Below are positions 1 to 6,339 of a DNA stretch of 17,952 nucleotides, piece by piece. A model generated the notes under the pieces. It had not been told where the DNA came from and did not search any database. It saw only the letters and a program-made list of their open reading frames with translations. Both the position numbers and the translations under genes were made by a program. Source of the DNA: an uncultured Olsenella sp. (GTDB lineage Bacteria; Actinomycetota; Coriobacteriia; Coriobacteriales; Atopobiaceae); contig URLM01000038.1 in assembly GCA_900548775.1 (NCBI GenBank), forward strand, positions 1 through 17,952, read 5' to 3'. The first letter of the stretch is position 1, and every line of letters starts with the position of its first letter.

Positions 1-73
1 GGGATTCCATTGCCGGGGAGTGGGATTGATTTACCGGGCAACGGAATCCCGCTGCCCGGTAAATCAATCCCGC
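1..73. repeat. Nested palindromic element at window edge
   Basis: Two inverted repeats are interleaved here. Positions 22-40 and 53-71 are perfect 19-bp complements (arm GGGATTGATTTACCGGGCA) around a 12-nt loop. Positions 1-14 and 37-50 can also pair over 14 bp with one wobble, which would exclude the first hairpin. The block reads as about three 21-nt units. It overlaps the stop codon (64-66) of the minus-strand gene to its right, so it could end that transcript, but no T-run is visible. It may continue left of the window. Confidence 0.75.
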
Positions 74-1161
74 GGCGAGAGGCCGTCCTGCTCAAGCATG
101 GTGCGCAGGACCTCGATGTCGCTGTGGACGTCGATGGACTGATCGAGCACCAGCTCGTCCGACAGCTTCGAGAGAGCGTCGTCCATCTGAGCAAATGAGC
201 TGCGCATCTCCGTAAGCGTCTTCACGACCTCGGGGCCAGTTGCATGGCCCTCGAACTCCACATAGGACCCTGCAAGTTTGGCAGTCGTGGGCAGGTAGTA
301 CGTCGCTGCCTTCCTGAACTGCGACGCGACCTCCGGATGGTGCATGACGTATGCGCAGATGTCCTCGGTCTTGGATGCGATTCGCTCGAGCGTTGCGCGA
401 ACCTCGCCCTCGCGGACCTTCTCGGCCCCTTCCCGAATTCCCTCGACGCTCTTCGTAGCGGCGGCGAGAACCTCACGCGCCTCCTCGGGCAGGGAGAACG
501 ACTCTTCACCAGAGGAAGCCGCGACTGTTGTACTAGCCACCTGCGCAACCGGCCTTCTCCCCTGCGCCGCGCTCCACGCCTCCTCGGTGAGGTAGAGCAC
601 CCTCTTGCCGCCATCCTCGTCCAGGCGCCCCTCGGGAATGAGCCCTCGAGAGATTGCCTCATCAAGCACCGAGACGAGCTGCGGCATGGGGACGCCAGCC
701 TCGCCGGCAAGCTCGGCCACGGAGACGCTCTGCCTATCCCCTAGAGCTTTGTCAACGCGCTGCAGCATCTGTGCGAAGTTCTTCGCGTGCGCCCCCTTGC
801 CCACAAGCCGCGAGCCCGCTACGGCCGCTGCGACACCGAGCGCCAGTGTCACAATGCCGGAGAGAGGGCTAAAGACGAGTAGTGCAAGCCCTACGACAAC
901 CAGGGGAATTGTCACGAAGAAGAGGATCGCAAGGCCTGCCCACATGCGCCAGCGCGCCCGGCTCACGTCCTGTGGGTCGCTGATGACGTAGGGCGAGCGC
1001 TCGTCTCGCCCGAAGGCGCTGAGCTGCCGGCCAACGTCGCGGACCGCCTTCTCGATCGACCTCGAGACGCCGGAGAAGTCAAGCTGCGAGAAGGCCTCGC
1101 CCACCTGTCGCGCGGCATCGGTGCCGGCGCGCCTCATGTTGTCGAAGTCCTTCTCGTCCAC
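64..1161 (-). CDS. XpaC-family membrane protein (5-bromo-4-chloroindolyl phosphate hydrolysis family)
   Basis: This 365-aa protein has a soluble N-terminal segment, two adjacent hydrophobic membrane segments (about residues 74-97 and 99-120), a segment resembling a winged helix (about 144-194, QSVSVAELAGEAG...GKRVLYLTEEA), and a C-terminal helical region. The C-terminal region carries YYLPTT (288-293) and ends in IEVLRTMLEQDGL. These last features are typical of the XpaC family. XpaC proteins often sit beside telA-type toxic-anion resistance genes; that neighbour would lie left of this window. The cellular function is not established. The start is GTG at 1161, because GGGAGGT lies 5 nt upstream; the frame stays open to 1242 but that extension runs into the REP-like palindrome. 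The gene follows guaB on the same strand with an 81-nt gap. Confidence 0.78.
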   Translation of the reverse strand: MDEKDFDNMRRAGTDAARQVGEAFSQLDFSGVSRSIEKAVRDVGRQLSAFGRDERSPYVISDPQDVSRARWRMWAGLAILFFVTIPLVVVGLALLVFSPLSGIVTLALGVAAAVAGSRLVGKGAHAKNFAQMLQRVDKALGDRQSVSVAELAGEAGVPMPQLVSVLDEAISRGLIPEGRLDEDGGKRVLYLTEEAWSAAQGRRPVAQVASTTVAASSGEESFSLPEEAREVLAAATKSVEGIREGAEKVREGEVRATLERIASKTEDICAYVMHHPEVASQFRKAATYYLPTTAKLAGSYVEFEGHATGPEVVKTLTEMRSSFAQMDDALSKLSDELVLDQSIDVHSDIEVLRTMLEQDGLSPRD

Positions 1162-1166
1162 CCCTG

Positions 1167-1173
1167 ACCTCCC
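1167..1173 (-). promoter_or_regulatory. Ribosome binding site of the XpaC-family gene
   Basis: The minus strand reads GGGAGGT, 5 nt before the GTG at 1161. It decides the start over an ATG at 1242 that has no such site and lies next to the upstream stop codon. Confidence 0.7.
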
Positions 1174-1193
1174 AACGCTAGACAAGACAAGGC

Positions 1194-1238
1194 GGGGACA
1201 GCCCCTCGTTGATGGGACAAAGGGACTGCCCCATTGTC
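1194..1238. repeat. Twin REP-like palindromes between guaB and the XpaC-family gene
   Basis: Two GC-rich palindromes lie side by side. One is GGGGACAGCCCC (1194-1205). The other, at 1216-1238, has outer arms GACAA/TTGTC and inner arms GGG/CCC. Outer GACAA and TTGTC words also bracket the whole block from about 1185. This resembles bacterial REP sequences built on GGGGACNGTCCCC. It starts five bases past the guaB stop codon and may act as a weak terminator or RNA-stabilising hairpin, but no T-tract follows. Confidence 0.6.
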
Positions 1239-1242
1239 TCAT

Positions 1243-2760
1243 CTACGAGCGGAAGTTCACCTGCTGGCTGGAGTCCTTGAGCAGCACGTCGTGCGCGCCG
1301 CCCTCGACGAGCGACGTGGCCGAGACGAGCGTGAGCTTGGCCTTGTCGCGGAACTCCGCCAGGTCGAGCGCACCGCAGTTGCACATCGTGGAGCGGACCT
1401 TGAGCAGCGAGTTGTCGACGTTCTCCTTGAGCGGGCCGGCGTACGGCACGTAGGAGTCGACGCCCTCGACAAACGAGAGGCCCTTCTTGTTGCCGCCCAA
1501 GTCGTAGCGCTGCCAGTTGCGGGCACGCGCGGAGCCCTCGCCCCAGTATTCCTTCATGTAGGAGCCGTTCACGTTGACGCGGCGCGTGGGGCTCTCGTCG
1601 AAGCGAGCGAAGTAGCGCCCGAGCATGAGGAAGTCGGCGCCCATGGCCAGGGCAAGCGTCATGTGGTAGTCGTAGACGATGCCGCCATCGGAGCACACGG
1701 GCACGTAGATGCCGGTCTCCTCGAAGTACTCGTCGCGGGAACGGCACACGTCGATGAGCGCGGAGGCCTGGCCGCGGCCGATGCCCTTCTGCTCGCGGGT
1801 GATGCAGATGGAGCCGCCGCCGATGCCGACCTTCACGAAGTCCGCGCCGCAGTCCGCGAGGAAGCGGAAGCCCTCCGCGTCGACGACGTTGCCAGCGCCA
1901 ACGCGCACGGAGTCGCCGTAGTTCTCGCGAATCCACGCGAGCGTGCGCTTCTGCCACTCCGAGAAGCCCTCGGAGGAATCGATGCAGAGGACGTCAGCGC
2001 CCGCCTCGACCAGCTTGGGAACGCGCTCGGCGTAGTCGCGCGTGTTGATGCCGGCGCCAACGAGGTAGCGCTTGTGCTGGTCGAGAAGCTCGTCCGGACG
2101 GGACTTGTGGGAGTCGTAGTCCTTGCGGAAGACGAGCGCGACCAGGCGGTTGTCGGCGTCGACGATGGGCAGCTGGTTGAGCTTGTTGTCCCAGATGATG
2201 TCGTTGGCGGTCTTGAGCGAGGTGCCGTCCTCGGCGACGATCATCTTCTCGCGCGGGGTCATGAACTCCGAGACGAGCTTGGCGCGATCATCGCGGGAGG
2301 GGCGGTAGTCGCGTGAGGTCACGATGCCCACGAGGTGTCCGTGGGAGGTACCGTCATCGGTGACGGGCATGGTGGAGTGGCCGGTGCGCTCCTTCATCTC
2401 CATGACCTGGCCGAGCGTCATGTCGGGCGTGAGCGTGGAGTCCGAGACCACGAAGCCGGCCTTGTAGGACTTCACCTCTCGCACCATGGCCGCCTCGTCG
2501 TCGGCGCTCTGGGAGCCGTAGATGAAGGAGAGGCCGCCCTCCTGCGCAAGCGCCACGGCGAGCTTGGGACCAGAGACAGCCTGCATGATTGCCGAGACCA
2601 TGGGGATGTTGAGGCTGAGCGCCGGTTCCTCTCCGCGCTTATAGCGCACGAGGGGCGTGCGAAGCGAGACGTTCGCGGGGATGTTCTCCGCTGAGGAATA
2701 ACCAGGGACGAGAAGGTACTCGGAGAAGGTGTGCGATTCCCCTTCGAAGAACGTTGCCAT
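1243..2760 (-). CDS. guaB: IMP dehydrogenase, divergent Tritrichomonas-like type
   Basis: IMP dehydrogenase oxidises IMP to XMP with NAD+, the committed step of GMP synthesis, in the cytoplasm. The 505-aa protein has the catalytic TIM barrel interrupted by two CBS domains (about 105-220). The catalytic loop is GIGGGSICITREQKGIGRGQ, with nucleophile Cys319, instead of the common bacterial GIGPGSICTTR. Other active-site features are DSS at 261-263, CSDGG (356-360) and flap residues Arg418-Tyr419 in NWQRYDLGG. From memory these residues, and their numbers, match the Tritrichomonas foetus enzyme, so this belongs to that divergent clade. The ATG at 2760 has AGGAG 9 nt upstream. A promoter with an extended -10 lies about 55 nt further up. 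No guanine riboswitch was seen. Confidence 0.96.
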   Translation of the reverse strand: MATFFEGESHTFSEYLLVPGYSSAENIPANVSLRTPLVRYKRGEEPALSLNIPMVSAIMQAVSGPKLAVALAQEGGLSFIYGSQSADDEAAMVREVKSYKAGFVVSDSTLTPDMTLGQVMEMKERTGHSTMPVTDDGTSHGHLVGIVTSRDYRPSRDDRAKLVSEFMTPREKMIVAEDGTSLKTANDIIWDNKLNQLPIVDADNRLVALVFRKDYDSHKSRPDELLDQHKRYLVGAGINTRDYAERVPKLVEAGADVLCIDSSEGFSEWQKRTLAWIRENYGDSVRVGAGNVVDAEGFRFLADCGADFVKVGIGGGSICITREQKGIGRGQASALIDVCRSRDEYFEETGIYVPVCSDGGIVYDYHMTLALAMGADFLMLGRYFARFDESPTRRVNVNGSYMKEYWGEGSARARNWQRYDLGGNKKGLSFVEGVDSYVPYAGPLKENVDNSLLKVRSTMCNCGALDLAEFRDKAKLTLVSATSLVEGGAHDVLLKDSSQQVNFRS

Positions 2761-2815
2761 GCGTGCGCGCTCCTACTCTCCGCAAATGCGGTACTGGTAG
2801 CCACCGTTGCGGGCC

Positions 2816-2824
2816 ATTGTAGCA
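2816..2824 (-). promoter_or_regulatory. Candidate guaB promoter, extended -10
   Basis: The minus strand reads TGCTACAAT: a TGn extended -10 joined to TACAAT (5 of 6 to consensus). No good -35 is seen, as is common for extended -10 promoters. Transcription would start near 2809, giving a leader of about 50 nt to the guaB ATG. Confidence 0.5.
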
Positions 2825-2919
2825 TCCAGGGGGGCGCCCTTTGGTCCCGCTGGTCGAGCTGCGAGAACCAATCACAGGTGGTGGTCGCGTTTTTCGGACG
2901 GTTGAGGATTTCCTGGACG

Positions 2920-2944
2920 GTTAGGGAACGTTAAACGTCCGGAA
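2920..2944 (+). repeat. Degenerate copy of the CTAACCGTCCGGAA element
   Basis: The sequence reads GTTAGGGAACGTTAAACG then TCCGGAA. It matches the fbp-side elements at 13693 and 13753 (GTTTAGGCAGGCCTAACCG, then TCCGGAA) with a few changes and one gap. It lies on the same strand and directly abuts array A. Confidence 0.5.
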
Positions 2945-2969
2945 CACGCGGAACGGCAGTGTACGGAAC

Positions 2970-3306
2970 CTTGCTTTCGGCGTCATTTCGACGCCGGAGG
3001 GCCCTTCTCGTGGACGCGTCCCCTCCGAAACCCTCGTTCCGGCGCGGTTTTCTCGCCGGAGGGCGCGTCGTCGCAGCGATTGGGTACGGAACCTCAGCTC
3101 CGGCGTCATTTCCTCGCCGGAGGGCGAGTTTCTGCAGCTGCGACGGAGATAAAAGAGACTTCGGCGAGGATTCGACGCCGGGGGGCGCGTCTCGTACGGA
3201 ATCCCGTCGGAAACCCCCGCTCCGGTGCAATTTCTGCTCCGGAGGGCCCTTCTCGTACGTAATCCCGTCGGGAACCGACCTTCCGGCGTCATGTCGGCGC
3301 CGGAGA
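2970..3306. repeat. Repeat array A (mosaic hairpin modules)
   Basis: About five copies of a hairpin module lie at 2976-2999, 3037-3060, 3098-3124, 3220-3245 and 3281-3306, with arms near CTCCGGCG/CGCCGGAG and a loop usually starting TCATTT. They are separated by short modules. GCAGCTGCGACGGAGA starts at 3134, and TCGTACGGAATCCCG starts at 3192 and, with one change, at 3253. The copy at 3220-3245 has altered loop and stem bases yet still pairs (CTCCGG/CCGGAG). The order of modules from 3098 to 3245 matches array B. Confidence 0.85.
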
Positions 3307-3340
3307 CCGCCCTGCCGCAGCCGCGGCGCCCGCGCAGCCC

Positions 3341-4645
3341 CTAGTTGCTCGCTCCCTCGCTTAGCACGTCCTCGACGTTCACCGCGATGTCGTGCTTGGT
3401 GGGAATCCACTCGACCTTCTTGAAGAGCGCAACCACGGCCATGGGGATGTAGGTCATCATGAACAGCGGGAACGTGAACAGGTTCGTAATGATCATCCAA
3501 CGCTTGCTCTTGTGGCAGTGGATGTGCTTGCGCTCCGAAATGGTCGTGATGACGGCGAGCAGGAAGAACACCACGTACATCGAGGCAAAGGTCATTATCA
3601 GCGACCCCACGCACATGGAGAGCTCGGCCTGCGTGGCGATGAAGCCGTGACTCAGGCTGCCCACGATGAGATAGGTCGCGTTCACAAAGGCCGAGAGGAG
3701 CGTGAGGATCATGCCTGGCGCGATGGTCATGAGCATGTCGTACGACGCAAAGCGCCCGTGGCGGATTCCGTGGAACAGGTCCCGGCAGTACGAGAAGAAC
3801 ACCTGGTAGAAGCCCTTGGTCCAGCGCAGTCGCTGCACCCAGCTGGCCTTGAAGGTCACGGGCTGCTCGTCGAAGAACTCGGCCGGCGCATAGCCGATCT
3901 GGATGTTGTTCGCGCAGCAGAAGGTGGAGAACTGGATGTCCTCCGTCAGGGTGTGGAAGTCCCACCCGTGCATGCCCTTGATGATCTTGCCCGAGACGAG
4001 CCAGCCGGACCCAGAGATGGCGCAGCTCGTGCCCACCATCATGCGGGCGTTGTTCAGGAACTTGGCCTCGCGCATGAACCACAGGGCGTTGGCCGCCGAG
4101 ATCCAGCTGGAGTCGAAGTTCTTTGAGTTGCGATAGCTCGTGCACACCAGGTAGCCGGCGTCGAAGGCGTCGTTCATGATGCGGACGTAGTTGGGCGAGA
4201 CGAGATTGTCTGCGTCGAAGACAAAGAAGCCCTCGTGCTTGTCGCCATACTCGTTGAGGATGCGGTCAAAGCCATAGTCCATAGCCCAGCTCTTGCCGCG
4301 TCGCGCGAGGTCGTTCCTGTCCCAGACAATGGCCCCGGCGCGCTCCGCCTCCTCGTGGGTGTTGTCGGTGCAGGCGTCGCACACCACAAAGACATCCATG
4401 AGCTCGTGCGGGTAGTCCTGGGCAAGAATCGACCGCACGAGGTTGCCAATGACCGGCTCCTCGTTGTGCGCCGAGATGAAGAAGGCATACCGGTGCAGCT
4501 TCTTTGCCGCAGGCAGCTTGACCGCGCCGCGCGCCGCCACGCGGATGAGATAGACAAACTGGTAGAAGTACGCCAGCGTGAAGAAGAGCCACACGATCAT
4601 GTTGAAGATAACGATGGGCGTGAGTCCGATCCTGTTGAACTCCAT
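3341..4645 (-). CDS. Membrane-bound family 2 glycosyltransferase
   Basis: The 434-aa protein moves a sugar from a nucleotide donor to an acceptor at the membrane; donor and product cannot be read from sequence. It has an N-terminal membrane segment (about 9-35) and then a GT-A catalytic domain. The domain shows the motifs of cellulose/hyaluronan-synthase-like enzymes: HNEEP (60-64), CDACTDNT (89-96), the metal-binding DAD (144-146), TED (234-236) and QRLRW (271-275). About three further membrane segments lie between residues 303 and 407. The QxxRW motif suggests a processive enzyme. The ATG at 4645 has only a weak GAGAGAG ribosome site, and the gene follows the pseudouridine synthase after 63 nt, so it may be co-transcribed. 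No other polysaccharide genes are nearby, so the role (exopolysaccharide, glycolipid or wall glycan) is open. Confidence 0.88.
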   Translation of the reverse strand: MEFNRIGLTPIVIFNMIVWLFFTLAYFYQFVYLIRVAARGAVKLPAAKKLHRYAFFISAHNEEPVIGNLVRSILAQDYPHELMDVFVVCDACTDNTHEEAERAGAIVWDRNDLARRGKSWAMDYGFDRILNEYGDKHEGFFVFDADNLVSPNYVRIMNDAFDAGYLVCTSYRNSKNFDSSWISAANALWFMREAKFLNNARMMVGTSCAISGSGWLVSGKIIKGMHGWDFHTLTEDIQFSTFCCANNIQIGYAPAEFFDEQPVTFKASWVQRLRWTKGFYQVFFSYCRDLFHGIRHGRFASYDMLMTIAPGMILTLLSAFVNATYLIVGSLSHGFIATQAELSMCVGSLIMTFASMYVVFFLLAVITTISERKHIHCHKSKRWMIITNLFTFPLFMMTYIPMAVVALFKKVEWIPTKHDIAVNVEDVLSEGASN

Positions 4646-4708
4646 AGCAAGCTCTCTCTCACGTTGCCGCGCACGTCAAGCAATACGCACGCGGGACGGC
4701 TGCGTTAG

Positions 4709-5725
4709 TTACACCCCAAGCTGGGGGCAGACGCGCTCCCCCGCCTCGGTCCGGCCCATTGAGGTATCCTTCAGCGATTCTAGTACAGAGCGCAGGTCCT
4801 CCGGCAGCTCGTCGGCAAGCTCAATTGTCTCCCCAGTCACGGGGTGGTCAAAGCGGATGTGCCATGAGTGCAAGAACTGCCTGGTAAGACCTAGATTCTG
4901 GCGCAGGTCGCCGCGGCCGTAGAGGGGGTCTCCCACCACGCAATGGCCAATGTGGCGCATGTGGACGCGAATCTGGTGCGTGCGCCCCGTGTAGAGGTGG
5001 CACTCGAGGAGCGTGTAGCCGTCGTCCCTGCGCCCCGCCTCGAAGCGCTCGAGCGTGGTGAAGGTGGTGATTGCCTCGCGCGCGCCGGGGTCGTCCGTCA
5101 CCATCATGCGCAGGCGGTCCCTCGTCGAGCGCGCGATGCCGCTCTCGATGGTGCCCTGGTCAGGTGCCACGTAGCCCTGCACGAGGGTCACGTAGCGCCG
5201 GTCGAGGACGCGAAGGCGAATGAGGTCCTGCAGCGCCTTCTGGGTCTCGTCGTCCTTGGCCGCAACCATGAGGCCGGAGGTGTCCATGTCGAGGCGGTGT
5301 ACGATGCCGGGACGGTCTTCGCCCTGAAGACGTCCCAGGTGGGAGTAGCCGCAATGCGCGACGAGCGCGTTGGCCAGCGTGTCGTCCACATGCCCGGGGC
5401 TGGGATGGCACACGAGACCGGCCTGCTTCGAGAGGACCATGAGGTACTGGTCCTCGAAGCGAATGTCCAGGGGAATGTAGGGATTGGGGGCGAGAACCCC
5501 CGACACCGGCTCCGCCTCGGGAAGCGTCACCTGCAGGCGGTCGCCCAGGCAGAGCCGCTCGCTCTTTGACGAGACGGGCGTGGCGTTGAGCGTGACATGA
5601 CCATCCTCGACCAGACGCGCGCACGCGCTTCTCGACGGCATGCCATCTTGCGCTGAGAGGAACGCGTCTATACGGGCACCATCGCCCTCCGGCCCCACGA
5701 GCAGGGAGACGAGACGATCAGGCAT
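4709..5725 (-). CDS. RluA/RluD-family 23S rRNA pseudouridine synthase
   Basis: The 338-aa enzyme isomerises uridine to pseudouridine in RNA, most likely 23S rRNA. An S4 RNA-binding domain lies at about 19-67 (ARIDAFLSAQ...SRSACARLVEDGHVTLN). The catalytic domain carries HRLDMDTSGL with catalytic Asp146, then RRYVTLVQG and GRTHQIRVHM. The start is ATG at 5725: GGGAG lies 9 nt upstream, and this start overlaps the lspA stop by 8 nt. The longer open frame to 5788 adds only a proline-rich lspA shadow. The lspA-rluD order is common in Gram-positive bacteria and fits translational coupling. The exact rRNA target (RluD-like positions or another) cannot be fixed from sequence. Confidence 0.93.
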   Translation of the reverse strand: MPDRLVSLLVGPEGDGARIDAFLSAQDGMPSRSACARLVEDGHVTLNATPVSSKSERLCLGDRLQVTLPEAEPVSGVLAPNPYIPLDIRFEDQYLMVLSKQAGLVCHPSPGHVDDTLANALVAHCGYSHLGRLQGEDRPGIVHRLDMDTSGLMVAAKDDETQKALQDLIRLRVLDRRYVTLVQGYVAPDQGTIESGIARSTRDRLRMMVTDDPGAREAITTFTTLERFEAGRRDDGYTLLECHLYTGRTHQIRVHMRHIGHCVVGDPLYGRGDLRQNLGLTRQFLHSWHIRFDHPVTGETIELADELPEDLRSVLESLKDTSMGRTEAGERVCPQLGV

Positions 5726-6287
5726 CCTGTCTGTCTCCCACCTTGGGGGAGGCGGACGTGCCGGGGTGCTCGGAGCCCTCTGACGCACTTGCAGGGGCGT
5801 CGACCATCACGAGGTAGAGAATCACGGAGACCGCAATCCCCACCGTGACGAAGATGTCCGCGACGTTGAACACGGGGAAGTCAATGAAGGAGGTGGCGAA
5901 GAAGTCAGTGACATAGCCAAAGATCATGCGGTCAATCATGTTGCCCACGCCACCGCCACAGACGCAGGCGACGGAGACCACGAGCGGCATGGGCAGGCCG
6001 TCGTGGGACCACACGAGCCAGATGCCAAACGCGAGCACCACGGCCGCAAAGACGATGAACACGGGGCCGGCGCCCTCCCCCAGGGAGAACGCCGCGCCCG
6101 TGTTCTTAACGAACGAGAGGTCCAGGACGCCCGGGATGAACTCCTGCGGCTTCCCGGAAACGAGAGACGCGCGCACGGCGGCCTTCGTGACCTGGTCGAC
6201 GAGGACCGCAAGGACGCAGACGACCCAGAACACGACGAGCCTTGCACCCCGCCATGACCGCGATCCATGCATTGCGTCAACCGTCAC
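5718..6287 (-). CDS. lspA: Lipoprotein signal peptidase (signal peptidase II)
   Basis: This integral membrane aspartyl protease cleaves prolipoproteins before the lipid-modified cysteine. The 189-aa protein has four membrane segments (about 16-32, 74-94, 99-115 and 145-163). Family motifs are VDQVTK (30-35), KNTGAAFSL (61-69), GNMIDR with catalytic Asp119, and FNVADIF with catalytic Asp144. The C-terminal tail after 163 is longer and more polar than usual. The start is GTG at 6287, with AGGGGG about 5 nt upstream; an in-frame ATG at 6272 has no ribosome site. It lies 52 nt after ileS and overlaps the next gene by 8 nt. Confidence 0.95.
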   Translation of the reverse strand: MTVDAMHGSRSWRGARLVVFWVVCVLAVLVDQVTKAAVRASLVSGKPQEFIPGVLDLSFVKNTGAAFSLGEGAGPVFIVFAAVVLAFGIWLVWSHDGLPMPLVVSVACVCGGGVGNMIDRMIFGYVTDFFATSFIDFPVFNVADIFVTVGIAVSVILYLVMVDAPASASEGSEHPGTSASPKVGDRQDA

Positions 6288-6339
6288 GAAAGCCCCCTAC
6301 GTACCTCTCCGTAAACCTACCTAGCAGCGACAGACGATG

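Larger units (their letters stand above)
2761..3340. other. 580-bp gene-free region: guaB promoter plus repeat array A
   Basis: The right-hand minus-strand gene ends at 3341 and guaB starts at 2760. The part at 2761-2919 holds the guaB leader and promoter. A degenerate copy of the CTAACCGTCCGGAA element lies at 2920-2944, and 2970-3306 is a mosaic of short hairpin modules. Open frames cross the repeats on both strands, but none has a convincing start or ribosome binding site, and their peptides only restate the DNA repeat. Confidence 0.7.

Noticed and set aside
2761..2815. Guanine riboswitch or other metabolite sensor before guaB
   Set aside because: The leader of about 50 nt is too short and shows no purine-riboswitch core.
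2970..3306. CRISPR-like look of array A (and B at 16344-16743): hairpin repeats separated by about 30-nt spacers
   Set aside because: The spacers recur between units and between the two arrays, spacing is uneven, repeats vary, and no cas gene is near.
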